The notes below the pieces were generated by a model. The model saw only the letters and a list, made by a program, of their open reading frames with translations. It was not told the DNA's origin and made no database searches. Positions 7,036 to 16,207 of a stretch of 64,000 bases of DNA are shown here, piece after piece. The first letter of the stretch is position 1, and the number at the start of each line of letters is the position of its first letter. Made by a program: the position numbers and the translations under genes. The stretch is from contig NZ_LWBS01000263.1 of the NCBI RefSeq assembly GCF_001652265.1, forward strand, positions 1 through 64,000. The letters run 5' to 3'. The stretch comes from Rhizobium leguminosarum (lineage in GTDB: Bacteria > Pseudomonadota > Alphaproteobacteria > Rhizobiales > Rhizobiaceae).

Positions 7036-9249
7036 TTACCTTCCGGTTTGGAGGCGCAGGCCTGACCAGTGTGCCGCGAAGGCCCACATGTCCGCTGTCT
7101 GCTCGATGATCTTGTCCGTCGGCTTGCCCACGCCGTGTCCCGCTCTCGTTTCGACGCGCAGGAGCCGAGGCCGATTTCCGAGGGCGGCTGCCTGGAGCGC
7201 GGCCACATACTTGAACGAGTGCGCCGGCACCACTCGATCGTCCGTGTCGCCGGTCGTGGTCAGGATGGCGGGATAGTCCGTGCCGTCCTGGACGTTGTGG
7301 AGCGGTGAATAGGACAGAAGGTTATCGAAGTCGGCTTGCACCGCTGGGTCACCGTATTCCTGAGTCCAAAACCGTCCGCCCGTGAACAGCGGGAAGCGCA
7401 GCATGTCCAGCACGGCGACATCGGGCAAGGCCGCGGCAAAGAGATCCGGACGTTGGTTCACCACCGCTCCAACCAGAAGGCCACCGTTCGACCCGCCGTG
7501 GATCGCCAGCCCGTCGGGCGGCGTAATGCCCTCGCGCGTCAGGAATTCCGCAGCGGCGATGAAGTCGTCAAAGCTGTTCTGCTTGTTCGTTAGCCGCCCG
7601 GCTTCGTGCCACGCCCGGCCATATTCGCCGCCGCCGCGGATGTTGGGCATGGCGTAGACGCCGCCTTGCTCCACCCAAGCTAGCGCTTCCACAGAGAAAT
7701 ATGGGATGAGCGGAATTCCGAAGCCGCCATAGCCGTACAGCATGGTGGGGACCGGGCCTGTCACATCCTTGCGCCGCATGACGAACATCGGAATGCGCGT
7801 ACCATCCTTCGAGGCGAAGAAGTGCTGCTCCACGACGAGTTGATCGAGATCGCTCGCAATCCGAGGCTTCGCCCAGACAGTGCTCGTGTTGGTCGCCACG
7901 TCGTAGCGATAGATCGTAGTGGGCGTATCCTGACTGCTGAAGACGTAGAATGACTCATTGTCGCCAGGCCGCCCCCTGAAGGCGCCAGCCGTGCCGGTGC
8001 TGGGAAGTTCAACAACAGCATCGCGCGTGCCGTCCAGCTTGAAGCGCTCGACCTGCGTCTTTGCATCCACCATGTAGGAAACCACGAGCCGATCGCCGAC
8101 GATGTTGCTTCCGAGAATGACGGCATCCTCCCGATGCGGGACGAAGTCTTGGAAAGCCGGCTTTTCCGCATCGAAGTTGATCGCGACGACCTTGCCGCGT
8201 TCGGCGCCTTCCTCCGTGGTGAAGAACAACCGCGCGCCGACGTTTCCGATCAAGGCCCATGCATGATCGAGCGAGGAGACCAGTGTTTCGGGCGTCCATC
8301 CATCCTCCGCCAGATCAATGACGGTAATGCCGTTGCCGCCTCCAAGCCGCGATGAATGGATCACGACATAGCGGCCGTCCGCCGTCGTCAACGCCATGTG
8401 GATAAGCGGCTGATCAGTGTCGGAAGCGTAGATAAGGCGGTCCTGCGACTGCGGCGTCTCAAGTCGGTGGAAGTTGACGGTATGCTCGAGCACCAGCGCT
8501 TCGAAGGCGGCACCTTCTTCTGGCTCGGCATTGCGGGAGTAAAAGAAGCCCGAATCATTCTGCACCCACCCGATCTTCATGAAGCGCGCCCAGCGGATCT
8601 CATCATCGAGGATCCTGCCGGTGTCGATATCCATCACGCGAATGGTCCGCCAATCGGCGCCGCCTTCCTGGATGGCGTAGGCGAGATAGCGGCCGTTATG
8701 CGAGACCGCCCATTCGGCAAGCGCGGTTGCTCCGTCCTCAGACCAGCTGTTGGGGTCCACTACAACGCGATCCGTTCCGTTCTCGCGAACATACAGGACC
8801 GGTTGCGCCTCCAAACCGGCGCTTCGGACGAAAAAATAACGGTCGCCGCGCTTTTCAGGCGGGATCGGAAGGCGTTCGTGGTCGAAAAGCGCTTGGAGGC
8901 GCTGCTTGAACAGGTCGCGACCGGGAAGCGTGGCGAGGTAGTCTTCGGTCAAATTTTTCTGCTTAGTAATCCAGGCTTCAACCTTCCCGTCGCGGCGGAT
9001 GTCGCCTTCCAGCCAGCGATAAGGGTCGGCAACCGTTGTGCCGAAATGCGTGTCGACGGTGTCGGTGCGCTCGGTGGGCGGATAGGTCATTGTGTTTCCC
9101 TTTTTTTCGGATGCCGTGCTAATTTCCGGCAGGAGAGCTATGGCTAATGCCGTCGCCGACAGGACGGCCAGCCCCGTTCGCAACGAATGCCGCGCCTCGC
9201 GCTTGGATGAAGATCCGCGCCAAGAAAGGCGCGGGATAAGCAATCTCAT
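7036..9249 (-). CDS. S9 family prolyl oligopeptidase, probably exported
   Basis: A prolyl oligopeptidase of about 737 residues. The N-terminal beta-propeller begins at YPPTERTDTVDTHFGTTV with the family signature DPYRWLE. The C-terminal alpha/beta hydrolase domain has the nucleophile serine in HGGSNGGLL, the acid in GDTDDRVVP and the histidine in RAGHGVG. With the ATG at 9249 the protein begins with Arg-rich residues and a hydrophobic stretch (GLAVLSATALAIALL), a probable signal peptide, so action in the periplasm is likely. An internal ATG at 9090 would give a cytoplasmic form and cannot be excluded. It would cleave short proline-containing peptides. Confidence 0.88.
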   Translation of the reverse strand: MRLLIPRLSWRGSSSKREARHSLRTGLAVLSATALAIALLPEISTASEKKGNTMTYPPTERTDTVDTHFGTTVADPYRWLEGDIRRDGKVEAWITKQKNLTEDYLATLPGRDLFKQRLQALFDHERLPIPPEKRGDRYFFVRSAGLEAQPVLYVRENGTDRVVVDPNSWSEDGATALAEWAVSHNGRYLAYAIQEGGADWRTIRVMDIDTGRILDDEIRWARFMKIGWVQNDSGFFYSRNAEPEEGAAFEALVLEHTVNFHRLETPQSQDRLIYASDTDQPLIHMALTTADGRYVVIHSSRLGGGNGITVIDLAEDGWTPETLVSSLDHAWALIGNVGARLFFTTEEGAERGKVVAINFDAEKPAFQDFVPHREDAVILGSNIVGDRLVVSYMVDAKTQVERFKLDGTRDAVVELPSTGTAGAFRGRPGDNESFYVFSSQDTPTTIYRYDVATNTSTVWAKPRIASDLDQLVVEQHFFASKDGTRIPMFVMRRKDVTGPVPTMLYGYGGFGIPLIPYFSVEALAWVEQGGVYAMPNIRGGGEYGRAWHEAGRLTNKQNSFDDFIAAAEFLTREGITPPDGLAIHGGSNGGLLVGAVVNQRPDLFAAALPDVAVLDMLRFPLFTGGRFWTQEYGDPAVQADFDNLLSYSPLHNVQDGTDYPAILTTTGDTDDRVVPAHSFKYVAALQAAALGNRPRLLRVETRAGHGVGKPTDKIIEQTADMWAFAAHWSGLRLQTGR

Positions 9250-9334
9250 GGGAAACCGCTTGTTGTCGGGCGCCGCAGCGTCTGCTGCGGGCGAAGCCGA
9301 GCCGGCGTACAGAAGTATCAGCGGCCGACTGTTT

Positions 9335-9667
9335 CTATCGCCTGCACTCGCGCCGATCAGGATCCCGCCTGCAGCGGTCCCAGCGCGCGCGGTCGGCCAT
9401 GACCTGAGCGTCTCTTGCAATCTCTTGCGTCAATCGGGTCCGCTCGAGCGACTCCCGTTGCGCGTTGTCGCGCCGCGCCTGTTGTTCCAGCATGCAGTTC
9501 GTATAAGCGCGAGACCCGTAGGGTGCCCCAAAGCTCTGGCAGGTATTCGCATCCCTGTACTGCCGTTCTTCGGCCGACACACACGCTGATAGAGCGAGGC
9601 CAACGAGGGCGATGGAGAGGATGGTTACCGCGGGCCGACGATCGTCAATGGAAGGGCGTTGCAGCAT
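9335..9667 (-). CDS. small putative lipoprotein
   Basis: A 110-residue protein of unknown function. It has a hydrophobic leader ILSIALVGLALSAC with a lipobox (LSAC), then a polar Arg/Gln-rich body with four further cysteines (NTCQSF, TNCML, DRCRR, RECRR) that could form disulfides in the periplasm. The ATG at 9667 follows GGAGAT; longer readings of the frame lack a signal. It sits upstream of the prolyl oligopeptidase on the same strand, about 85 bp away. No specific family was recognised. Confidence 0.7.
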   Translation of the reverse strand: MLQRPSIDDRRPAVTILSIALVGLALSACVSAEERQYRDANTCQSFGAPYGSRAYTNCMLEQQARRDNAQRESLERTRLTQEIARDAQVMADRARWDRCRRDPDRRECRR

Positions 9668-10093
9668 TCTGTTGATCTCCTTTCGAGAATGAGCACTGGC
9701 GGTTCGTTGACGGCGCGAGCGAGACACAGCGGCGCCCCGCGGCCGCCATGACCAGCCGAAACCCCACAGAGCAGGAGAAGATTGCGGCAACATTGTCCGA
9801 GTTTGGAAAATCCTCCGGGAGCAGCCCGATCGCCGCTTGGAAGCGCCTTTCCGGCGCTAAGCACACAACCGAGAAAAATCAGCGCAGCGCGTTAGTTATA
9901 CGTCCTTCGGACAACCGTTCGGGAACGTTGCAGTGGTCGTCACGACTGAGTTCGAAGTGGAGAATCCGCTCATCCCCCAAAGGCCCCGACCTTGAGCCTC
10001 GAAATTCGGGCTTCTGAACTCACGATCAGTCGCGGCGTGGCCACATTCGCATTTTAGTTATGGCATTATCGATGTGATAGCCAGGAGTTATAA
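9668..10093. other. divergent intergenic region, no gene seen
   Basis: About 425 bp between the divergent lipoprotein and LysR genes. Open frames here lack ribosome sites and conserved content. It presumably carries both promoters; AGGAG lies directly ahead of the LysR start. Confidence 0.4.
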
Positions 10094-11029
10094 ATGGATT
10101 TCAACGCAGCCCTGAAGGCATTCATCAGAACAGTAGAGAAGGGCTCCATGACCGGCGCGGCGCGAGATCTCGGCATCTCGCAGCCCGCTGTTACAAAACA
10201 TCTTCTCAATCTCGAGCGACATCTGAATGCACGGCTTCTCGAGCGATCGCCCCAGAATATCCGCCCGACCACGCACGGTCTGGAGCTTTACGAAGCGAGC
10301 CGCGGCGCGATTGCATCCATCGATGCCGCCCTCGAGGGTATCCGATTGAACGTAGGCGAAATCGAGGGCAATCTCCGCATTCACGCGCCATCCTGTATCG
10401 GTTCAAAGCACCTCCACGGCATCCTTCTGGATTTTCAGGACCTGCATCCAAAAATTGCCGTCGATCTTGTCTTGGACGACCGTACCGTCGATCTGATCTA
10501 CGAGAATTTTGATCTCACCCTACGCTATGGCCGGATAGAGGCTCAGGAGGTCATTGCCCGGCGCTTCGGCTGGATGCAACGTATTCTCGTTGCCGCTCCC
10601 GGTTATCTTGAACGCGTCGGCGAGGTGAGGTCTCCGGAGCAGTTATCAAGCCTCAACATAATTTCGACCTTCGTCGTCCTGTCAGGAAAGAATATGTTGC
10701 CGCTGATGCGATCCGGATCTCCGACAATCGAAATTCCGGTCAAACCTGTCTTCCGGACGAATGACGCTCACGTTCTTCTCAACACACTCCTGGCAGGACG
10801 AGGGATCGGACAGGTGCAATGGTGTCTCGTAACAGACCTGATCGCCGAAGGCAGGCTTGTGCGCGTGCTTCCCGCCTACGCAGTGAAGCCGACTGAGGCC
10901 TTCCTTGCCTACCCGTCGAACAAGTTCATGCGTCCCGTGGTGCGCGCCTTTACCGATTTCGTCATGCCGCGTCTGAAAGAAATTGAAGGAATAAGCCAAA
11001 GCGCTGATGATTTGGGATGCGTCTTATAA
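10094..11029 (+). CDS. LysR family transcriptional regulator
   Basis: A 311-residue LysR regulator with an N-terminal winged helix (residues about 1-60; the recognition part is ARDLGISQPAVTKHLLNLE) and a substrate-binding domain with LDDRTVDLIYENFDLTLRYG, typical of the CrgA/DmlR subgroup that senses small organic molecules. The ATG at 10094 is preceded by AGGAG. Its most likely target is the divergent lipoprotein/oligopeptidase pair or itself, since the next plus-strand gene is an L,D-transpeptidase 116 bp downstream. Ligand unknown. Confidence 0.9.
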   Translation: MDFNAALKAFIRTVEKGSMTGAARDLGISQPAVTKHLLNLERHLNARLLERSPQNIRPTTHGLELYEASRGAIASIDAALEGIRLNVGEIEGNLRIHAPSCIGSKHLHGILLDFQDLHPKIAVDLVLDDRTVDLIYENFDLTLRYGRIEAQEVIARRFGWMQRILVAAPGYLERVGEVRSPEQLSSLNIISTFVVLSGKNMLPLMRSGSPTIEIPVKPVFRTNDAHVLLNTLLAGRGIGQVQWCLVTDLIAEGRLVRVLPAYAVKPTEAFLAYPSNKFMRPVVRAFTDFVMPRLKEIEGISQSADDLGCVL

Positions 11030-11145
11030 CAATCAGTTATGCGCGCAATCACTCGATAAACGATAGACAATACTCCCGGGAAATTGTTCTTCTGGTTCGA
11101 GATGTTGCCATTCGGGCAACGGTTAGAGACCAGTGAATACTATCT

Positions 11146-11874
11146 ATGCAGCTAGTGACCCATCATATATCCCGCCGCACCTTTCTCCTTGGCTCCATGT
11201 CCGCCGCCGCCGCTCTTTCCGGCTGCGCGACGAACAACCCAAGTCCGGAGCAGATGACGTTGGCGAAGCAAGTTCAATCACCTTCGCCAGTTGCATCCGA
11301 TTCTGAGCTTCAAACTCGTTATGCGGCATTCGAGGATGGAGGGCACTTCGTGCCTGCCATCCCCTACCAGAATATGGACCCGAAGTATTATCGCCAGCGT
11401 GTTGCTGACCCGACGGGAGAAAAGGTTGGCACGGTGGTCGTCGATACGCCTAACCGTTTCTTATATCTCGTTGAAGAGGGCGGTACGGCCATGCGGTACG
11501 GCGTCGGCATAGGCCGAGACGGGTTTGCCTGGAAGGGCGAGGGTATCATCCACTGGCGCCAGCCGTGGCCACGATGGAAACCTCCTGCAGAGATGATCGC
11601 TCGTCAGCCGGAATTGGAAATCTATTCCGTCGCGAACGGCGGCATGGATCCCGGGATCATGAATCCGCTCGGCGCGCGGGCGCTCTACATCTTCCAGAAC
11701 CGGCAAGACACTCTATATCGGCTACACGGTAGTCACGAGTGGCAGTCTATCGGTAAGAGCGTCTCTTCCGGATGCGTAAGATTGATCAACCACGACATCG
11801 TCGATCTTTATGACCGAGTCCCCTATCATGCGCGGATTGTCGTGCATCAGGAACCTTTTATCAGGACGGTATAG
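11146..11874 (+). CDS. L,D-transpeptidase (YkuD domain), exported lipoprotein-like
   Basis: A 242-residue YkuD-fold enzyme that would make 3-3 cross-links in peptidoglycan or attach proteins to it. The catalytic motif is HGS near residue 194 followed by SSGCVRL with Cys210. The N-terminus has a twin-arginine stretch (SRRTFLLG) and a lipobox-like LSGC (Cys27), so it is exported and possibly lipid-anchored. This matches the ErfK/YbiS/YcfS/YnhG group common in rhizobia. The predicted mature enzyme has a linker of about 60 residues before the domain. Confidence 0.9.
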   Translation: MQLVTHHISRRTFLLGSMSAAAALSGCATNNPSPEQMTLAKQVQSPSPVASDSELQTRYAAFEDGGHFVPAIPYQNMDPKYYRQRVADPTGEKVGTVVVDTPNRFLYLVEEGGTAMRYGVGIGRDGFAWKGEGIIHWRQPWPRWKPPAEMIARQPELEIYSVANGGMDPGIMNPLGARALYIFQNRQDTLYRLHGSHEWQSIGKSVSSGCVRLINHDIVDLYDRVPYHARIVVHQEPFIRTV

Positions 11875-11978
11875 TTTCCGAGATAAGGTTCACGTGCGGG
11901 CCGGAAGGACCGTGAACGCCTTTGCACGGCAAGTGGTCGAAAACGCCCGACGAGAAGAGACCACAACTATTCCCTCTG

Positions 11979-12040
11979 CTCATTTGCGAAAGCACAGCTT
12001 GAGCGTCATCCTGAGTGGCAGGATGTTCTTCGCAAATGAG
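11979..12040 (+). repeat. nested perfect inverted repeats
   Basis: The outer arms CTCATTTGCGAA (11979-11990) and TTCGCAAATGAG (12029-12040) are a perfect 12-bp inverted repeat. Inside them CATCCTG (12007-12013) and CAGGATG (12019-12025) form a second perfect hairpin. As RNA this would be a long structured element between the transpeptidase gene and the next start at 12082. It could be a terminator, a 5' leader control structure or a small RNA; there is no U-tract. Confidence 0.6.
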
Positions 12041-12081
12041 CGACTGCCCAGGCGCCCGGCTGCACAGCATTAGAGGATAGC

Positions 12082-12645
12082 ATGCAAAAAGAACCCCACC
12101 TATTCCAGGAGGCAGATAAGACCCTAACCGCCGCTGTCGATGAAGCTATTGAGCGCGCCGCCCAGACCGCAGGGCATGAACTTCAGGCGCTCGGTGTCGG
12201 CAGATCACCACAGGACTACTTCGCGGACGCCGTCCTCCGCCACCTGTTCCTACGCCTGTGTGGGGCCGACTTGAGAACCAACACGGGAGGAGATCCGGAA
12301 ACGGCCTGGAAAATCCTCTATATGGGCCGCAGCGTTGCCCGTCACTGGGAAAGAGAGCGCGGCAGTTCGGCAGCACTTCGGAAGAAGAAAGACCGGCGGG
12401 TGGATATCGAAAGAGACAAGAGTGAACGACAGCAGCTGGCACTCTCCGCACAGAATTACGCATTGCAAACTGTTGTTCGCGCTCTGGTCGATCACGCCCG
12501 TGCGTCGGATCCGGAAATCACAGATCGCCTCGAAGCGGCAATCGACGCCCGCCATGCAAGGCTTGAGTCCCTCTCTGACACCGACCGCGAGTTTACCGAA
12601 AGAGCAAAAAGCTACCTGTCGCTCCTCACCACTTCACCAGACTAG
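12082..12645 (+). CDS. hypothetical protein, larger member of a paralogous pair
   Basis: A 187-residue, predicted soluble, helical protein. Residues about 15-95 resemble the product of the next gene, with shared DYFAD/EYFAG, CGAD, GGDP and VARH/IARH motifs. The C-terminal half is unique: a charged Lys/Arg/Glu stretch, then helices ending in YLSLLTTSPD. ATG at 12082 follows AGAGGATAG. The conserved single cysteine and acidic residues in CGAD/GGDP could bind metal, which is only a guess. No named family was recognised. It may share a transcript with the following gene 45 bp downstream. Confidence 0.65.
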   Translation: MQKEPHLFQEADKTLTAAVDEAIERAAQTAGHELQALGVGRSPQDYFADAVLRHLFLRLCGADLRTNTGGDPETAWKILYMGRSVARHWERERGSSAALRKKKDRRVDIERDKSERQQLALSAQNYALQTVVRALVDHARASDPEITDRLEAAIDARHARLESLSDTDREFTERAKSYLSLLTTSPD

Positions 12646-12690
12646 GCGTAGTGGCTGCACAACCAAAATCATCAAAACTCGGAGTTAGTG

Positions 12691-13035
12691 GTGACAAATA
12701 GTTGCCCTGTTCTCACTCCCGCCGAAAGAAAGGTCGTCGACGTCATCAAACGTCCGGACACGGCGTTGGCTGCTGCGGTCTCTCTGGTTTTGGAAAAGGC
12801 GGTCAAACAGGCTGCCGAAGACTTGCGAGCAATCGATCAGGAAGACGCCGCGCCGGTGCTGGAATATTTTGCAGGCGTCGTTCATCAGCGAATGTATTGC
12901 CTGATGTGCGGTGCAGATCCGGACACTTTTGAAGGAGGCGATCCGGATATTGCCTACCGCGTCATCCGAAACAGTCAAAACATCGCCAGACACTATTGGT
13001 CCGCGGACATCGAGCCCTACGCACCCAAGGAGTAA
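12691..13035 (+). CDS. hypothetical protein, smaller member of a paralogous pair
   Basis: A 114-residue protein whose core (AAAVSLVLEKAVKQAAEDL, EYFAGVVHQR, MCGAD, GGDPDIAYR, NIARHYW) mirrors residues 15-95 of the preceding gene, so the pair arose by duplication. It lacks the partner's C-terminal extension. Start is a GTG; 12691 is chosen over the adjacent GTG at 12688 because of better spacing to GGAG. Function unknown. The following 106 bp hold no supported gene. Confidence 0.6.
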   Translation: MTNSCPVLTPAERKVVDVIKRPDTALAAAVSLVLEKAVKQAAEDLRAIDQEDAAPVLEYFAGVVHQRMYCLMCGADPDTFEGGDPDIAYRVIRNSQNIARHYWSADIEPYAPKE

Positions 13036-13141
13036 AGGGCGACTTATGACAACGGCGCAGGTGGCGCGACGATTTCCTCGCTCTGTTTCACTCCTTTGGC
13101 GCACGACATGTTTCAGCAGATCGGACTGCATTTATGGCGAT

Positions 13142-13828
13142 TTACGGCATGGGTGCGAAGCCAAACGCCGACGCGATGTTGTTCGCCCCGTTATAGACGC
13201 AGTGAAGGACGACGCTGGGCCAAACCGATCCCGTCGCCCGGAAGAGCATGGCGGATAGAAGACCGACCATGATCGCGACGGGCAGGATCACGCTGACGCC
13301 GTGCGCGAGACCGAATATAATTGAGCTGAGTACGACGCCGGCAAACGCACCGTAGCGGTTGAGCGCATTCGCAATCACGCCCCTGAACAGGATTTCCTCG
13401 CCGAAGGGCGTGAAAATGGCGCCTCCCAGGAACGATAAAAGAAAAGGGAGCGGGCCGCCACGCGCCGCTGCATGCAGGATGCTTTGTGGATCACTGCGGC
13501 CGAACCACGTCTGGTATGTGAACTGTATGATCAGATTAAGACTGTATCCGATGAGTCCGACTCCAGTCGCGATCACGAGCCAGCGAGGTGAGACCGGTCG
13601 GAACCCGAAGGGGCGCAGAGCCCGTATCCGCAGGCTATATGCTGCGGCGAATGCACCGATGCCGACGAAACCTCCTGCCGTCGAGCCGACAACTCCTAGG
13701 ATAACGGGATCGTTGCTGGGCAGAAGTCCCATTAGGAGTCCGAACGAAACAAGAAGCACTGCATATGCGACGAGCCCAATCAGTATTTCTGGCCAGCCGG
13801 GCCGTTGCCATCGATCATCTGTGATCAT
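13142..13828 (-). CDS. CPBP family intramembrane metalloprotease
   Basis: A 228-residue polytopic membrane protein with about seven hydrophobic segments. The CPBP/Abi signature residues are present: EEILFRG (Glu144, Glu145, Arg149), FGLAHG (His176) and VVLHCVYN (His209). Family members are intramembrane glutamic proteases related to CAAX proteases; in bacteria they process peptides, support bacteriocin immunity or have unknown targets. The ATG at 13828 with GAGGT upstream gives the conserved membrane protein; a longer reading adds only a basic tail. Confidence 0.88.
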   Translation of the reverse strand: MITDDRWQRPGWPEILIGLVAYAVLLVSFGLLMGLLPSNDPVILGVVGSTAGGFVGIGAFAAAYSLRIRALRPFGFRPVSPRWLVIATGVGLIGYSLNLIIQFTYQTWFGRSDPQSILHAAARGGPLPFLLSFLGGAIFTPFGEEILFRGVIANALNRYGAFAGVVLSSIIFGLAHGVSVILPVAIMVGLLSAMLFRATGSVWPSVVLHCVYNGANNIASAFGFAPMP

Positions 13829-13978
13829 TATCAACCTCAAGTCTGACAAGGCGGCGCCTCGCGGTCGCAGCTCTCTGCAAACGCGCAAGACCGTCAGTTT
13901 GGATGCAGGCAGTCTGCATCGCGATCCGTCCGTGTAGATGCGCAGGGAAACATTGCGCCAACATTGGCTCAGCCGCGA

Positions 13979-15301
13979 TTAAGACACCGCAGTGAACTCT
14001 AATCGTACGATCGCGCCGCCGCTGGGGGCATCCGCAATCGTGATGCGGCCGCCATGATGTTCGACGACCTGTTTGACGAGGTTGAGGCCCAGGCCAGCAC
14101 CGGAAGAGCGCGGCCGCAGCCGATGAAAGGGTTCAAGCACTCGCTCGTGGTGGTCTCCCGGTATGCCGGGCCCGTTATCCTCCACCGCCACAGAGGGAGC
14201 GTTGACCCACACGATCACTTCGTCTCCGCCATGCTCGACGGCGTTCTGGATAAGATTTATGAGCGCGCGTTCTATCGAGCCGCTATTGCCCATGATCATT
14301 CCGGGTTTCTCAACGATCACCTCAATCGCTTTGCCTGATGCGATCAGCACCGGCGCCAGGTCCGCAGCGACAAGCCGGGCGATCGCGACGAGGTCGATCC
14401 GGTCACTCGGCGCGCCATTATCCAAGCGGTGAAGATCGAGCAGTTGCTCGGACAGCGTCGCAAGCCGTGACACGTCCGGCAGGAGCGATCGCAGGCCCAT
14501 GTCGGTCGCAGCCTCGATCTTCATTCTCAATATAGCGATCGGCGTTCGCAGCTCGTGGGCAGCCGAAGCAATGAAGCGGTGCTGACGATTATAACTTTCA
14601 TCGAGGCGGTCGAAAGCTTCATTGACAGCTCGGACGAGCGGGCCGATCTCGCGTGGAACCTTGTCTGCCGAAAGACGGATGCCGCGACGCCCGGCGTCGA
14701 TCCGCTCTGCTTCCTCCGCAGTCTTTATGACACCGGCCAAGGCGCGCTTGATGATCATGGGCGTCGCGACGACGGAGACGAGAGCCAGGGTGAGGAAAAT
14801 GGTAGCGGCTACGATATTGGATGCAATGGTGATGAGCGCCGTGAAGGGTTGGACCCGACCATGCGCAATGATCTTCATATCGCCTGCGGGGCCGGATTCC
14901 TGTCGAACCAGGGCGGAAAGGGTAAATGGCTCGAACTGCCCCCGCATGTCTGCCGAAGACAGTTTGTCGAGGTGGGGAACGAGGGGAGCGTACTCCGCCG
15001 GCACCTGGCCGAAGGCAACCACATTGCCGTCGTCAAGCCGGGCCGCGAACCAGAGATCCGGCGATTCTTCGCGAAGTTTCGCCAGCTCGGGCGTCACTTC
15101 CACTATTGGGGCACCGGCAGCATCCCGGACGATCGAGTTTGCCGCGACTTTTACGACGGCCTCCTCGACATACATCCCGTCAACAGCCGAATTGACGAAA
15201 AAGATGATGAATCCGATGGCGGCGGCCGCGACCGTCAGAAACTGGAGGATCAGCTGCCTGGTGACAAGGCGCGTCTTCAATGATGGCTGACGGCGCTTCA
15301 A
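13979..15301 (-). CDS. sensor histidine kinase of a two-component system
   Basis: A 440-residue inner-membrane kinase. A transmembrane helix (about 17-38), a periplasmic sensor loop (about 40-155), a second helix (about 157-185), HAMP (about 185-235), then HisKA with phospho-acceptor His249 in SAAHELRTP and an HATPase domain with N (NLIQNAVEHG), G1 (VEDNGPGIP) and G2 (GAGLGLNLV) boxes. Its start overlaps the stop of the response regulator gene by four bases, so they form one operon. The signal is not evident; kinases of this build often sense envelope or cationic stress. Confidence 0.93.
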   Translation of the reverse strand: MKRRQPSLKTRLVTRQLILQFLTVAAAAIGFIIFFVNSAVDGMYVEEAVVKVAANSIVRDAAGAPIVEVTPELAKLREESPDLWFAARLDDGNVVAFGQVPAEYAPLVPHLDKLSSADMRGQFEPFTLSALVRQESGPAGDMKIIAHGRVQPFTALITIASNIVAATIFLTLALVSVVATPMIIKRALAGVIKTAEEAERIDAGRRGIRLSADKVPREIGPLVRAVNEAFDRLDESYNRQHRFIASAAHELRTPIAILRMKIEAATDMGLRSLLPDVSRLATLSEQLLDLHRLDNGAPSDRIDLVAIARLVAADLAPVLIASGKAIEVIVEKPGMIMGNSGSIERALINLIQNAVEHGGDEVIVWVNAPSVAVEDNGPGIPGDHHERVLEPFHRLRPRSSGAGLGLNLVKQVVEHHGGRITIADAPSGGAIVRLEFTAVS

Positions 15302-15972
15302 TCCTTTGCCCTGAGCAAATAGCCCACCCCTCTTACCGTATGAATCTCGACACCGGCGCCGGCATCGCTGAATTTTCGACGCAGGCGTGAGATATGGGAA
15401 TCGAGTGTGTTCGACTGGATAGCGTCGTCGAAGCCGTAGACTGCTTCCTCAAGGGACTCGCGCAGGACAACGCGCCCGCGACGCCGAATCAACGCAGTGA
15501 GCACTGCAACTTCACGCCTTTGCAGTACCAACTGCGTTCCGTGAACCCGTGCTTCGCCAAAGGCCATGTCGAATACGAGGTCACCGACGACGATCTCGTC
15601 TGGTGCAAGTTCGTTCGGGCGGCGCTGCACGGCCCGGATGCGAGCAAGCATTTCCTCCAGGTCGAAAGGCTTCACCAGGTAATCGTCGGCGCCATCATCG
15701 AGCCCGGCTACGCGGTCGCTCAGTTCCCCGCGAGCGCTCAACACAATGATAGGCACGCCCGGGTTGTCTACCCGAAGCTGTGGAATAAGGCTGAGGCCGT
15801 CGCCGTCAGGCAACGTGCGATCAAGCAAAACGAGCTCGTGCACCTGCGACCGGGATGCTTCTCTCGCAAGCGAAATGCTAGTCACCCAGTCGGCCACGAA
15901 GCGATCACGTTCGAGGGCGCCGCGCATTGCTTTGGCGAACTCCACCTCGTCTTCGACCAGAAGTATCCTCAT
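15298..15972 (-). CDS. OmpR/PhoB-type response regulator
   Basis: A 224-residue regulator: receiver domain (1-115) with acidic pocket EDE (7-9), phospho-acceptor Asp51 (LLDRTLPDG) and Lys in VKPFD, followed by a winged-helix DNA-binding domain ending ISRLRRKFSDAGAGVEIHTVRGVGYLL. The ATG at 15972 gives the canonical MRILLVEDE start; the open frame extends upstream but without conserved sequence. It is translationally coupled to the downstream kinase gene. Confidence 0.95.
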   Translation of the reverse strand: MRILLVEDEVEFAKAMRGALERDRFVADWVTSISLAREASRSQVHELVLLDRTLPDGDGLSLIPQLRVDNPGVPIIVLSARGELSDRVAGLDDGADDYLVKPFDLEEMLARIRAVQRRPNELAPDEIVVGDLVFDMAFGEARVHGTQLVLQRREVAVLTALIRRRGRVVLRESLEEAVYGFDDAIQSNTLDSHISRLRRKFSDAGAGVEIHTVRGVGYLLRAKD

Positions 15973-16207
15973 GCTAGTGCTCCCGCAACGTGGGAAGGTG
16001 CGCCTTAATCCGCGAAGAGCACCTCTTGCCACCGAGTTGTACTTTCTAATACCGATACGCCGCATTTTCCCTGATTTGCCCAGATTTGACACGTATCTGG
16101 GGGCTTCGACGGAAAGCTGAGATGACGATCTTCGCTGCAGCCGCGTTATTGACTGAACTTTTTCGTGCATGAGGTGCACGGGTATGGTCAGGAAACTCCC
16201 CGGGTTT

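Noticed and set aside
6607..7065. 152-codon plus-strand frame
   Set aside because: Antisense to the NTF2-like fragment and the 3' end of the prolyl oligopeptidase; Arg/Cys-rich shadow composition.
8356..9147. 263-codon plus-strand frame inside the oligopeptidase gene
   Set aside because: Shadow of the minus-strand gene, whose full domain structure is clear.
13062..13258. Short plus-strand frame starting in the gap after the paralogous pair
   Set aside because: It overlaps the CPBP protease gene and has no conserved content.
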